A stretch of DNA of 64,000 nucleotides from Dipodascopsis uninucleata var. uninucleata (lineage: Eukaryota; Ascomycota; Lipomycetes; Lipomycetales; Lipomycetaceae), in the NCBI GenBank assembly GCA_030568195.1, contig JAJLTO010000005.1, positions 496,001-560,000 on the forward strand. The letters are read 5' to 3'. Made by a program: the position numbers and the translations under genes. The notes below the pieces were generated by a model that saw only the letters and a list, made by a program, of their open reading frames with translations, was not told the origin of the DNA and did not search any database. Below, piece after piece: positions 1-10,708 of this stretch (position 1 is the first letter of the stretch; each line of letters opens with the position of its first letter).

Positions 1-2138
1 TTCAGGATGCTTTGGATAAAGCTTCTAAGAACAGGACTACGATTGTCATTGCTCATAGATTAAGCACTATTAAAGATGCGGACACAATTGTCGTGATGCG
101 TAAAGGTCAAATTGTCGAAATGGGTACTCACTCTGAGCTGCTTGCCAAGAAAGGAAACTATTATGAACTCGTTCAGGCACAGGATGTCAAAGTCGATAAA
201 AAGTCATCCGCTCAAAATGATTCTGAGAAGTATGAAGATAAGAGCGAGAAAGAGCTGGAAGAAGATGAAATACATGGACTTTCAAAGTCGAATTCTGGAC
301 AATCAGTTTCAAGTATGATCATAAAGAGCCGTGAGGAACCAGAAGAAGTTGACGAGAATAAATATGGATATTGGGAGCTTATCTTTTATCTCTTTAAGCT
401 TGGCAAGGATGATAGATGGGTCAATATTATAGGTCTTGGTCTTACTGTCGTCAGTGGGTTTATTTATGTCTTCTTGTCTTTACTTTATTCTAACTGTCTT
501 GATACTCTCTCTCATCTTCCCGATTATGATTTTGTTACCCCACGAATGTATTTGTTCGCCGGTCTTTTCTTTGGTCTTGCTTGCGTCGCATTTATTTCAA
601 CTATGGCATCTATTGCATGCTATTCTTATACATCTCAAAAGCTTGTTAGAAAGATTAGGCTTATGATGTTACGTCAGTATATGCGCTTAGATCCAAAATT
701 CTTTGATACTGATGGAAACAGCTCTGGTGCTCTGACTTCACGCTTATCTAATGATGCAGCAGCCGTTGAGGGTCTTTCGGGGGTTACATTTGGTCAGATA
801 TTGAGCGCTGGTATGATTCTATTGACATGTTCTATTTTTTCATTAGCAATTTCTTGGAAGTTTGCTCTTGTTACCATAGCCACGATGCCAATTATTGTAG
901 GAGGTGGTTTTTTCCGTTTGTATGTTCTTAATAGTTTCCAAATTAATCTGAAAGCTTCTAATGAGAAGGCTGCCAGCTTTGCATGTGAGGCTGCTTCTGC
1001 GATTAGAACAGTTCTTTCATTGACTAGAGAGAATGATGTTCTGTCGAAGTACCGGGCCACTCTGGATGGTCAGAGAAGGGACTCTCGCACAATCAATATT
1101 AAGTCTGCAATGTTCTACGGTGTTTCTCAAGGCTCCCAATTTTTCATTTTTTCCTTGGCCTACTGGTATGGTGGTTCTCTAGTTGTGACAGATAATTACA
1201 GTATTATTCAATTCTATTTTGCCTATACTGCAGTTATATTTGGATCTATATCTGCAGGTATCACCTTGTCATTTGTTCCTGATTTGGGAAAGGCTAAGTT
1301 GTCAGCTGGCTATATCAAGAAGATTCTTGACCTGAAGCCAGAGATCGATACTTGGAATCCAGCGGGCGAAAAGGTTCCTGAAGACTGTAAAGGAGAAATT
1401 GAATTTAAGGATGTGCATTTCCGCTATCCAACTCGGCCACAGGTCCCAGTTCTTCGCGGACTGAACTTGAAGGTCAACAAGGGGCAATATGTTGCTTTGG
1501 TGGGATCGTCTGGCTGTGGTAAGAGTACTACTATTGGTCTATTGGAATCTTTCTACAGACCTTTGGCAGGTTCTATACTACTCGACGGAGTGGATATCTC
1601 GAAATTCAACATCAACTCTTATAGAGATCAGATTGCTCTTGTTCAACAAGAACCTACATTATATGCTGGAACTATTAAGGAAAATATCATGTTTGGTACT
1701 TCTAGAATTGATGTTACTGATGAAGATGTTTACGCAGCTGCTAGACAGGCTAATATTCATGACTTCATTGAATCTCTCCCTGATGGATATGAAACATTTG
1801 TTGGCAATAAGGGAACGCTACTTTCTGGTGGTCAGAAACAGCGAATTGCAATTGCTCGCGCTCTTATCCGCAACCCGAAGATTCTGCTTCTCGATGAAGC
1901 GACCTCCGCTCTTGACTCCGAGTCAGAGAAGATTGTTCAGGCTGCTCTAGATGCTGCGGCTCGTGGTAGAACCACCATTGCTATCGCGCACCGTTTGAGC
2001 ACCATCCAGAAGGCTGATATTATCTATGTCTTTGAAGATGGAAAAGTGCTTGAATCAGGAACCCATAGAGAACTTCTTGCAAAGAGGTCAAAGTATTATG
2101 AACTTGTTCAGCTGCAGGCTCTTGAAAATCAAGATTAG
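1..2138 (+). CDS. ABCB-type (MDR/P-glycoprotein-like) ABC transporter, 3' part
   Basis: The gene enters from the left edge already inside its first nucleotide-binding domain; the frame is open from base 3 and ends with TAG at 2136-2138. The visible part holds the H-loop of NBD1 (IAHRLSTI), an acidic linker of about 80 residues, a second membrane domain with about six hydrophobic helices, and a complete NBD2 with Walker A GSSGCGKST, Q-loop, signature LSGGQKQ, Walker B ILLLDEATSALD and H-loop AHRLST. This is the TMD-NBD-TMD-NBD layout of full ABCB transporters, which export hydrophobic drugs, lipids or prenylated peptides (Mdr1, Ste6) across the plasma membrane. The substrate cannot be told from sequence. 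About 700 residues are visible, roughly half of the usual 1250-1350. Membership of the subfamily is firm; a Ste6-like role is only possible. Confidence 0.93.
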   Translation, partial: QDALDKASKNRTTIVIAHRLSTIKDADTIVVMRKGQIVEMGTHSELLAKKGNYYELVQAQDVKVDKKSSAQNDSEKYEDKSEKELEEDEIHGLSKSNSGQSVSSMIIKSREEPEEVDENKYGYWELIFYLFKLGKDDRWVNIIGLGLTVVSGFIYVFLSLLYSNCLDTLSHLPDYDFVTPRMYLFAGLFFGLACVAFISTMASIACYSYTSQKLVRKIRLMMLRQYMRLDPKFFDTDGNSSGALTSRLSNDAAAVEGLSGVTFGQILSAGMILLTCSIFSLAISWKFALVTIATMPIIVGGGFFRLYVLNSFQINLKASNEKAASFACEAASAIRTVLSLTRENDVLSKYRATLDGQRRDSRTINIKSAMFYGVSQGSQFFIFSLAYWYGGSLVVTDNYSIIQFYFAYTAVIFGSISAGITLSFVPDLGKAKLSAGYIKKILDLKPEIDTWNPAGEKVPEDCKGEIEFKDVHFRYPTRPQVPVLRGLNLKVNKGQYVALVGSSGCGKSTTIGLLESFYRPLAGSILLDGVDISKFNINSYRDQIALVQQEPTLYAGTIKENIMFGTSRIDVTDEDVYAAARQANIHDFIESLPDGYETFVGNKGTLLSGGQKQRIAIARALIRNPKILLLDEATSALDSESEKIVQAALDAAARGRTTIAIAHRLSTIQKADIIYVFEDGKVLESGTHRELLAKRSKYYELVQLQALENQD

Positions 2139-2892
2139 TAAGATACTAGATGAACTATTATTAATATATAGATGCCTGTTGCCGATATCGTATCGATATT
2201 ATACTATGCATTACTGATGGTTTTAAATTGAGTTCATATCTATCATTGATGCATAATGGCTCTTGTTTATTTTATTTATTATCCAATATCAAAACCTTTT
2301 ACATGACATACTTCGAAACAGATGAACGCGATTATGTGGATTTTATTGGAGGAAAAATAAGATATATTCTTTATGCTTAATATACCATGTTGTCTCATTA
2401 TCTCGGTTGCTGAAAAGATCACTTTTTATATTCTGGGAATAATTTATTACACTTATTTATATTTGTCGTTTATGTATGTAAAATGGGGGGTATTTATTAC
2501 GTATTTACTATATATAGAGAGGGAGGTGTTTATTGGCCGGTTAGATAACTAGACAAATATAATAAAATATATTATACTGTTACGTGCTTGCTTTCACCAT
2601 GCGCTCATATAATTGACATCAGGCGACTCTAGTATAAAAAGAAAGAGTCATATATTTTGAGACGCGACGAGACGATGATGTAAATAACAAATGTTTACGT
2701 TTTAGTTGCCACAGCAACACATTGGGAAGTACCTCGTATTTTTACTTTATTTCACCCTAAAACAATGCCAACCCAAAAATATTTCGGAAGCTCACACTAG
2801 AAAGTCGAGTAATTTTCCTTGACACCAGGCGCTTTAAAGGTGTAATAGAGTCGCGTTCTTTTTTTCTGCTTTATAGAAAAAGTCTAATAGAA
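2139..2892. other. Spacer between ABC transporter and GRF zinc-finger gene
   Basis: AT-rich, with no open frame of note. It should hold the 3' UTR of the transporter and the promoter of the next plus-strand gene. I see no RNA gene or repeat in it. Confidence 0.6.
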
Positions 2893-4249
2893 ATGTCTGG
2901 CTCGCCTACAAAGCGTAGATTTGTATTTCATCATTGCAGCAGCAGTAGCGGCCACGGATCAGGAGGATCAGGATCTCTAATATCTCCGGACCGACATCGA
3001 GTAACAGAACTAAAGGTATTGACGGAATGAGAGAAGAGGCGATAATCAAAATATAGAAGTGCTTGAAATCTAATTGATGTCATCCTAACTATGTATTTGT
3101 TTTGGCAATATTATAGGGAATTTTTGAAAATGGTATATGGAAGTACGTAAAATCTATTATAGAATCCTAAGAACGAGAAGTCACTCGTGCACAACATGAG
3201 TGTTGGCCCCGAAAGGCCGACCGAAGTTGGGCGTCATATCTAGAAGACTTTCATCTTCAGCCTTCAAAGAGCCGAGCTATTAGACTTGTTATAAACTTGA
3301 GCGAAATAGGTGTGACTAGTGCGAGGACTGAGCGAGACGCAAGTACTTGCATAGCACTAACAACTCATATAGATGTAATTGCGATCCACGACAACCAGCA
3401 GCTTTACGTCAAGTACAGAAACAGACAGCGAACCACGGTAGGATGTTTTACACCTGTCCAAGTACGCTAGATCAGTGTGGATTTTTTTTATGGGAGGAAG
3501 ACGCCAAGATAAGAGAAGGGCCGCCAGTACAGTCAAAAGCGAGCCAACATTCGACGATGTCGATGTCGTCACAGTATTCACGTCACCATAGAGAAAGGGA
3601 AAAGGAACGAAACAGTACCGGCACTTCATGGTCGGATGATGAGAAAATTGACAGAGATGAAATAAGGAAGTCATCGTTTGACCTTACGTCAGAGCGATCA
3701 AGGAATTATTCATCAGAACGTGGCCTTTTGAGAACTCCAACAAGAACGTCAACATTTGATCCATCATCGCAGCTATATACTCCGCCAGAAACAACGGCAA
3801 GCACTAATGATACATTACGATCGAGTATCCTTATGCAGCCGTTAGGTGTCGCCAGGGACTTATCTGAATCGTCGCTAACTTTAGCAAATATTGCATCCTC
3901 TTCATCCTCTTCGTCTTCCGCAGCGATAGCTCAGAGTGCATCGACTGCTGAGCTCCATATGCTTCTACAGGATACGCGAACTAAAATGAGCGAAATGATT
4001 AATGCCATCGAATCGAAGCTCACTATTCATGATAGAGTAGTTCAAGGCGTTGTACGCGGTCGAGATAGTGTAAGAACAGCACTTTCCGAAAAAGATATGA
4101 TTATTGCAGATCTTAAGCAAGAAATAGGGAAGTTAACCGAGAAGGAGCAAGTTTATGAAGCTATGAATTCAGCTCTTCAAATCGAGATCAAGCGACTCAA
4201 GAAAGAGCTTGTGGAGTATAGGAATTTAAATAAATTTAATAAGGTCTAA
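2893..4249 (+). CDS. GRF-type zinc-finger protein with C-terminal coiled coil (3 exons)
   Basis: Proposed exons are 2893-3015, 3117-3142 and 3373-4249, giving about 341 residues. The splicing is supported by phase and by the family: exon 2 (26 nt) reads GIFENGIWK straight into CNCDPRQPAA of exon 3, followed by NHGRMFYTC and CGFFLWEE. This is the GRF zinc finger (C-x-C, GR-x-F, C, C-FF-W), a single-stranded-nucleic-acid binding module found in APE2, TOP3A and NEIL3. A Ser/Arg-rich middle and a coiled coil (last about 90 residues, with repeated charged heptads) follow. Intron 2 has a GTACGT donor and a GCACTAAC branch 12 nt before the acceptor. Intron 1 has an atypical GTATTG donor, so exon 1 is less certain. 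No nuclease domain is present, so this is not an APN2 orthologue; its function is unknown. Confidence 0.72.
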
Positions 4250-4624
4250 GGAGGTGTATCACCTAGTTGATCATATCTATAGAGCTATTATTGTAAAGAG
4301 TGCTCTTCCCCAATACACTTTGAAAATGTAATATCCCCTATTTTGATATTTCATAAAGTAACGCTTTTGAGAAATTAAAGATTATATAATTCAGGTAGCT
4401 GCAAGTTATAAACTTTTACTGGCTCCAGTATTAAATATGCCAATAGAAGTTGACATCTATAAATGGACAGGAAAGATATACTTCGCAGACGTAGCATCGT
4501 ACAAAACAAGCAGTATACTAGATTATCAAACAATCATTTTAAAACAAAAAAGTGAGAATCAAAAAAAAAAAAACAGGACGAGATATAAGTGACCGACTGA
4601 ATAGTTATACTCCATAGTTTATAT
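4250..4624. other. Convergent 3' spacer
   Basis: Short AT-rich spacer between two convergent genes, with a run of about 13 A at 4560-4573. It is likely only 3' UTRs and poly(A) signals. Confidence 0.6.
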
Positions 4625-7600
4625 CTAAACCGCATCTATAAAGTAAAAATTCTCAGACAGAACCGCCCGCTGTTCATCTAGCGAAAGTCCAACAGGACGC
4701 GAGCTTAGTCTGCGTCTTAAATATATGCTGCTCGAGCTTCTAGAAAGAGGAACTGGCATTGGAACTGGAGGAAGTGGCTTATCATCTACCCAACCTAGAC
4801 TTAAGACTGAAGAAGCTCTAGAAGGAGGTTTTGGCTTCGGCTTGCTGTTGACCAGTAAACTATCAAGATCAAGAAGTCTAACACTAGATATCATACTTGT
4901 TAGAGTCGCTGTATACCTTATTGTCTCGGCTGTTGAGATAAACTTCTCATTAAGAAGTGCCTCAAGTAAAGCTGACGTAGTAGGACTATGCGGAAGTCCA
5001 TTAGAGCGTGGCCTTGAATTTGGATCATTTGAGCTACTTCTAGAATTTGGAGTGGATGCTCGACCCGCAGACGATGCTGCAACTGCAGTCGCATGCTTTG
5101 CCAACGCAGTTGTCACAGCAGCAAATCCATTCTTACCAAGAAGTATATTCAATCCATCATACCATTCGCATGCTGTATTCAACGTCTCTGGATATAGTTG
5201 TAGTAGAGTAGCATCCTGAGATGCTAACGGAGTCACATCGTTTCTAAATCCATGGAGAGTCAGTTTATATCTATATTTAGATCTTACAGTTCCTGAAACT
5301 GAAGCTGCGCCAGAAGAACTGGCAGTAGAAGTGGCAGATGCACCCAATATAGAAACATTATCACCGCCAACTCCAAACGACGGAGACATTAAATTTGCTA
5401 ATGAAGATGCAGAAGCCAGAGAAAGCGCTTTCGCCTTCTGATTGTCCATAACGCTAGATACGGAACCTAACAGTCTACCACCATCATCTAACACATTAGC
5501 ACTGTGTTGTTCGTGCGTATTGCTAATATACGCAACTATATCTGCAAGAGATGTCTCAATAAGTTCAAGATTCGAGGACGCTACAAGATGAGATATTGAG
5601 CAAATATCTATGACTCCTGGAAGTTCGTCAAGAGATGGAACATGCTTTGACGATAACTTTCTATCATAATCTCCATAGTGCAATTGTTGTCTATTATGTG
5701 AGAGTCTCACATATTTCCACATGTCCTTTCCTATAATATTCAAGCTTGAAGAGTCACCAGAATACGTGCTAGCACTCGCAGTATCGTAGGTATCTCGTCC
5801 TGAATTGGATGCCGTGGTAGATTGACGAGGTGCATAGGTTGCACGAGCACCAGCGTCAGGTGAGTTACAAAACCAGGCTCCAGCAATCAAACAGTTAATT
5901 CGCTGCTCGATTATAAACTCTAGAGATTCATGAGCAAGCTCACTACGCAGCCTCATAACTTCATTAGGATCAAAACTAACGTCAGCAGTCTGCGCCTTTT
6001 CGATTTGCGAAATCTGTAAGCGTCTAAGGTCTTGTAGAGATATGCCTGTAATCGTATCAGCAATTCGTAAAATAACACTGCGATTTCTAGCTGCTATTTC
6101 GCGTATATGATTCAATAATGCACGAATCAAATCTAATATTCTATTGAAATCTTTCAGATCCGTTGCCTCCTTTCGCTCGCTATGAGACTCATGCCAGAGA
6201 CGAATGAAAGCCAGAGTACACTGAAAATGCAGTGTCGACCATTGTAGAAATAGAGGGTCACTTGGTATCTTCAGCTCACCAGATATCAGCAGCCGAGGAG
6301 AAGGCACACTAGACGGATGTTGCTTTAAATTGAAAAATTCGCAAAGATAACTTGTAATTGCTATGCTAACTCCTACTATAGGGCACTGACGGGAGATCAA
6401 GGTGTGCGCCCATTGTTCATGTAATAGTGCTGAGAATCCGGATTGAGAAAGTTCTCTAACAAAATGGATAAGATCAACCACTCCTATCCAGCCAACATTT
6501 TCGAAGTCCTTTTCTGGTGCCGTTGGATTCAAGAATCCAAGATGTCGAAAAATAGCTGCAGTTGCTTCATCTGTATCATCATCAATCTCAGAACTCAGGA
6601 GACCAGCAGCTTCTTGTTTTCCAAGTTCAAAGAGATACGTGAATGCCTCGATATGAGAGTCTAAGTCATCAACATCAATTGTTCGGGCGCGCCACCGACA
6701 GTGCATCTCACGCACTAGGATTTCCAGACTAGTGAGACCAATAGAAACATCTGTAGAGAGCGATTGGTCACTATGTAGAGTGGCGGCGGTCTGCACAATC
6801 ATAGATCTATAGAGACTTGATTCAATAGCCGGCCAGCGGTCATCTTTCGCAACCATTTGCGTGCTCTGTGAGAGGATGTCTGAAAGAGCAACATTTACGA
6901 GCTGCAGAGATGCAGCTGCCAAACCAGTATCACGCATTCGAAACGCGATAGACGATAGTAAGTTCGGATGTTTGGCAAACAGAGCAAACATGTGCATAAA
7001 TCCAGACTGAAGTTGAAAAGCACCACACTCCTCTCCTCCAGTAATGCTAACTGCTGTATCTCCTATTCCTGACGCTGGAGCTGGTGCATTTTCTTCAATT
7101 TCTGCTTCATCGTCCTCGGATTCATCTTCTTTGACTTCAGCATAATGTACAATCATCTGGACCATCAACAACATACTAACTCGTAAAGTAGTTGTATGAT
7201 GTACGTTAGGTTCAGACTCTATGACCAATACAAGAGCTTCAAACAGCTCATCTGCAAGCGTATAGCCAATTGTATCAGAAACAGCTTCTCCAAAGACAGG
7301 TCGTCGCAAATCATCCCATCCATATCCCTTGTCAAGTAGTCTGCCCGTTAGAATCACACAATAGGCCATGACTGAGGTTGAGGTAGGTGTCGAGTTCACA
7401 CACTGAATTAGTAGTTTTCGAACACTATGAAAGCCTTCATATTTGACAATCCATGTCGCTACATTTTGCTGGTCTATGAGTCCCAATAATACCTTAAGTG
7501 CACTTTTCTGCGTCGCTGTAAATGACGCTGCTCCATCGCCTGATCTCGAAAGCTCACCTCCACGCAAGTCTCTTACTAGCGACTCCACCACGTCCTCGGT

Positions 7601-7648
7601 TACGTTTTCTGTCACATTATCCACATTATGGTCTTGCTGATACTCCAT
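4625..7648 (-). CDS. LMO1: ELMO/CED-12 family protein (Lmo1-like)
   Basis: Single-exon frame of 1007 residues starting at ATG 7648. Residues about 1-340 are helical, armadillo-like. Residues about 365-480 carry the ELMO signature (RHLGFLNPTAPEKDF, then GWIGVVDLIHF and SGF..LLHEQW). Around 795-860 there is a PH-like stretch (YRYKLTLHGFRNDVTPL). The C-terminus carries a proline motif (KPLPPVPMPVP). In animals ELMO binds DOCK proteins through the PH region and this PxxP tail to activate Rac; in budding yeast Lmo1 partners Dck1 and acts with Rho5 in oxidative-stress and mitophagy responses. The protein here is longer than Lmo1, with low-complexity Ser-rich inserts. The family is assigned from the ELMO motif; the partner and pathway are inferred from orthologues. 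Confidence 0.75.
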   Translation of the reverse strand: MEYQQDHNVDNVTENVTEDVVESLVRDLRGGELSRSGDGAASFTATQKSALKVLLGLIDQQNVATWIVKYEGFHSVRKLLIQCVNSTPTSTSVMAYCVILTGRLLDKGYGWDDLRRPVFGEAVSDTIGYTLADELFEALVLVIESEPNVHHTTTLRVSMLLMVQMIVHYAEVKEDESEDDEAEIEENAPAPASGIGDTAVSITGGEECGAFQLQSGFMHMFALFAKHPNLLSSIAFRMRDTGLAAASLQLVNVALSDILSQSTQMVAKDDRWPAIESSLYRSMIVQTAATLHSDQSLSTDVSIGLTSLEILVREMHCRWRARTIDVDDLDSHIEAFTYLFELGKQEAAGLLSSEIDDDTDEATAAIFRHLGFLNPTAPEKDFENVGWIGVVDLIHFVRELSQSGFSALLHEQWAHTLISRQCPIVGVSIAITSYLCEFFNLKQHPSSVPSPRLLISGELKIPSDPLFLQWSTLHFQCTLAFIRLWHESHSERKEATDLKDFNRILDLIRALLNHIREIAARNRSVILRIADTITGISLQDLRRLQISQIEKAQTADVSFDPNEVMRLRSELAHESLEFIIEQRINCLIAGAWFCNSPDAGARATYAPRQSTTASNSGRDTYDTASASTYSGDSSSLNIIGKDMWKYVRLSHNRQQLHYGDYDRKLSSKHVPSLDELPGVIDICSISHLVASSNLELIETSLADIVAYISNTHEQHSANVLDDGGRLLGSVSSVMDNQKAKALSLASASSLANLMSPSFGVGGDNVSILGASATSTASSSGAASVSGTVRSKYRYKLTLHGFRNDVTPLASQDATLLQLYPETLNTACEWYDGLNILLGKNGFAAVTTALAKHATAVAASSAGRASTPNSRSSSNDPNSRPRSNGLPHSPTTSALLEALLNEKFISTAETIRYTATLTSMISSVRLLDLDSLLVNSKPKPKPPSRASSVLSLGWVDDKPLPPVPMPVPLSRSSSSIYLRRRLSSRPVGLSLDEQRAVLSENFYFIDAV

Positions 7649-8722
7649 TTGCCAAGTACTACCTCTAATTTTTTAATTGATACTTTGTCCCAAACTTTTC
7701 TTCCTCTTTTTTTTAGTCATGGAGCAAAAATTTCTGTCATCTATTTACTTCTAGTTATATAGCTGACCGCCTTCCTATTAGTATGCCGCACGCAAGAAGA
7801 ATAGAGCGCCAAACTTAATGTCAACTTAGTCACGTGATGAAAGGGATATACGAATTAAACAACCAGTATATTATTAGTAATACACAGTGCAAGCATTGAT
7901 GATTTGAGAAGAATGTCAGATCAATACAAGTAGAGAATTTAAACTAGCGGACAAAGAATAGTGAAAAATGAGATATAATATGAACCCGTAAAACTCCATG
8001 TAAAAACAAAAGCTAAAAAGCTAAAAAGCTAACAATAGTAACACAGGCATTAGAAAACCTTAGGAAAACCACGGTGCAACGATATAAGTAATGGGATGTT
8101 TCTAAACACTTTAACGGAAACCGTACTTGACAAAGGGAAATAGATTAAATAGAACTAGCAATAAAAGAATTCTGTAAGCATAAGAGAGAAATACAGAATA
8201 ATTATTAGAGTACTATAGAAAATGATAGTAGAATCAAGAAAGTATTAACATCTCAAGCCCGACGAGTAGTGCAAATAAGATCACAAATAGTATTCAATGC
8301 ACGTACAAACTTGAGTATTAAGTATTCGAAGACTGCATTGCTTGCTTGTTGTACAGCGGTTAAATAGAACATATATATTGAGTATACGTACGTACTATAT
8401 AGATCTCTTTTCTAGCCAATGACTCCGAAAATATGAAATAACGAGAGCGATTAGAGATATATATTTAATAATTCGAGTAACCAAACGATGCTATAATGTA
8501 GTGACAATGATGAAACACAGAAATGAAAATGTTGAGGTTGAGGTTAACAACGATAATGCTACTATTAGTGGCAATGTGAGATGACTACAATGCTCATTTA
8601 TATCTGATGACGACTAAATTTTGACATAAAGTAGAGTTATAAAACACTTCAGCTTACAGCGATTTTGTGAACTTCACTGGAAACATTTAAATACAGTCTA
8701 AAATTAGCAGAGAAGTATAACA
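7649..8722. other. Spacer: LMO1 promoter and REG1 3' region
   Basis: No gene seen. It contains TCACGTGA at 7830-7837, three near-tandem AGCTAAAA units around 8010-8030, and two GTTGAG repeats near 8535. These look like simple sequence rather than a mobile element. Confidence 0.55.
7830..7837. promoter_or_regulatory. TCACGTGA palindrome upstream of LMO1-like gene
   Basis: Perfect 8-bp palindrome with a CACGTG core, about 180 bp before the LMO1-like ATG. bHLH factors of the Cbf1/Pho4 type recognise such cores. The same 8-mer recurs before VPS10, the beta-glucosidase and the aldo-keto reductase. Confidence 0.4.
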
Positions 8723-10708
8723 CTATCGCGAAAGTGATCCGAAGAAAGAGTTAAACATATCACGAGTGGCATTAACAGTAGTTTGGATACTTCCGAGAAC
8801 ACTCTGTGGCCGATTTTCATTCGTCTTGTCATCTGTTTCATTCTGATCAACAGACTCAATACCTGTATTGTGTGAGTCTTCTAGGCGTCCTGTTGACACT
8901 TCTTCGTCGTGAGTACTAGGTATCTCCAGTTCCATTGGCTTTAATGCTGATTGTATAGAAGGTGACGGCACAGGCGTCTCCGTAACCTTAGATGTGCTAG
9001 TTTCTGGCTGTAAAAATTCAGGAATGCGCTGGCGTGTCAGAACCACCGAATCTCGTCGTAGGTTAGACATTAAGGTAGAATCCATCTCTACTATATCGTC
9101 ATCAGACGAGTCATCGCCGTATTCATTTGCATATTCCTGTCCTCTAGCGGAAGGTGAGATTTCGCGAAAAGATGACCGCGGCTGCTCTGATAAATTAAAG
9201 GAAGATGATCGAGATACCAGCACTGGTCTCTCTGGCGAAGTTTCAGATACATCATATCTAGAAGTCGGGAAATCGTTAGATTCCCTTCCAGAGCGGGAGC
9301 GTGATCGTGACAAGTAGTCGTCATTATCAGCATAATTAGCACTGGTACCATCTGTATTCATGTCATCGTCGCTATCTTCATTTCCGAACCAAATTTCATT
9401 ATTCTTATCAGACCTGTCGTTTTTAAAAGTTGGTTGACGCTGATTAAAGTCATTCTTATTGTCGTAAACAGCACTTTCGTAATTTCCGTCATGTTCCTCA
9501 AATCCATCATCTGAGTCTTCATCGTCATCAACCATCGAAAAAAATGCAGCTCGGGTTGGACGACGATCATCTGGGGATTCCTGTACGTATTTCAGCTTTG
9601 TTGCAGGTAGCTTCGCAATTGTGTGAGGCTCAAGAGATGCTGGTCTCTGAAATGAACCGGATCCCGATCGAACCATTAAAAACAGGCCAGGCTCGTCGTC
9701 ATCATCTTCGTCATCTTCATCGTCATCATCTCGAAGGGTACTATGCCTAAGATTTCCAAAACGCTTTGATGAATTTCCATAGTCATCATCTTCTTCAAGT
9801 GCAATACACTGCTCTACACGGTCTGAAAAGTGAATATGCTTTTGAGATGATTGTTTTTCGGTATCATCAGTACGCGACCAATGTTTATTCCTATCTGAAA
9901 AGTTTGCAGATGAAGCCGCATAGGAACGACTAATTAAAGGGGCGGGTATGCGAGCTTCTGCCTGTGTAACGTCAGTAACATATCCATATGCTGACGAAGA
10001 ATATGACGATGTAGTTGGTTTGGTACCAGGGGCTCGCAAATGCCTTTGTGCTTTCACAGATGCAGCTGCTTGTTTCAGAAGATTTGATGAGGAAACTGAT
10101 CGTGACAACATGACTTCAGACATAGACCGCTTCTTCAGAATGGGCTTCTTTCCACTAGACGTTGTAACGGGTGCCGAGCGTGTAGGAGGAGACAATACTC
10201 CCGAACTGTCTACAGAATGTCGAGAAGGCTGCGTATATAAAGGTCCATATAGCCAGGTAACGTCATAATCTTTTAACCAGTTAACCGATTCAGGTGATAC
10301 TGTTCGAAGGTTGTATTTTGCCTTTGTCCAAGTTCGCCAGGACGCATTCTCAAGTCTAGCGGAATTTGCCATATCTTTTCTCCGAAGAACTATGTACCTC
10401 CAAGAAGAGGAGATATCAGATTCCTGCCAATTATGGGACAGATAGTCCACATGTCGTGACGGCTCATATTGTATAACTGAGTCGTCATTCGCGGAAAAAT
10501 ACACAGTAGGCTTGTTGGATTGGTCATCCGCAGCCGCATTAGCGTGTCCTTGGTCATCGTCAGTTACTGATGGCTCCTTTACTGGTGTACTGTCTGGCAT
10601 GGTGATAGCTGTGTCTGTGGAGAATGTAGAAGAAGCGTCTGATGTAACGACTGCCTGTGGATGGCTGAAGTGCACTGGTGATGGTGGCGGACTGTCAATG
10701 TCTGACAT
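8723..10708 (-). CDS. REG1: Protein phosphatase 1 regulatory subunit Reg1/Hex2-like
   Basis: The ATG at 10708 gives 661 residues. Residues about 91-158 match the conserved Reg1 block (YLSHNWQESDI, RKDMANSARLENASWRTW, SPESVNWLKDYDVTWLYGP). KKPILKKRSMSE lies at about 189-200. The PP1-docking RVxF-type motif KHIHF followed by SDRVEQCIALEED lies at about 292-308. The C-terminal half is acidic and Ser/Asp-rich. Reg1 directs PP1 (Glc7) to Snf1 and its substrates and so imposes glucose repression. This protein is shorter than the budding-yeast one (about 1014 residues). It is single-exon, with no paralogue in the window. Confidence 0.88.
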   Translation of the reverse strand: MSDIDSPPPSPVHFSHPQAVVTSDASSTFSTDTAITMPDSTPVKEPSVTDDDQGHANAAADDQSNKPTVYFSANDDSVIQYEPSRHVDYLSHNWQESDISSSWRYIVLRRKDMANSARLENASWRTWTKAKYNLRTVSPESVNWLKDYDVTWLYGPLYTQPSRHSVDSSGVLSPPTRSAPVTTSSGKKPILKKRSMSEVMLSRSVSSSNLLKQAAASVKAQRHLRAPGTKPTTSSYSSSAYGYVTDVTQAEARIPAPLISRSYAASSANFSDRNKHWSRTDDTEKQSSQKHIHFSDRVEQCIALEEDDDYGNSSKRFGNLRHSTLRDDDDEDDEDDDDEPGLFLMVRSGSGSFQRPASLEPHTIAKLPATKLKYVQESPDDRRPTRAAFFSMVDDDEDSDDGFEEHDGNYESAVYDNKNDFNQRQPTFKNDRSDKNNEIWFGNEDSDDDMNTDGTSANYADNDDYLSRSRSRSGRESNDFPTSRYDVSETSPERPVLVSRSSSFNLSEQPRSSFREISPSARGQEYANEYGDDSSDDDIVEMDSTLMSNLRRDSVVLTRQRIPEFLQPETSTSKVTETPVPSPSIQSALKPMELEIPSTHDEEVSTGRLEDSHNTGIESVDQNETDDKTNENRPQSVLGSIQTTVNATRDMFNSFFGSLSR

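Noticed and set aside
4725-5219. 164-codon plus-strand frame inside the ELMO-like gene
   Set aside because: It is antisense to a long conserved coding exon and has no similarity; a shadow frame.
8005-8035. CRISPR-like or satellite repeat (AGCTAAAA units)
   Set aside because: Only three short imperfect units; simple sequence in an AT-rich spacer.
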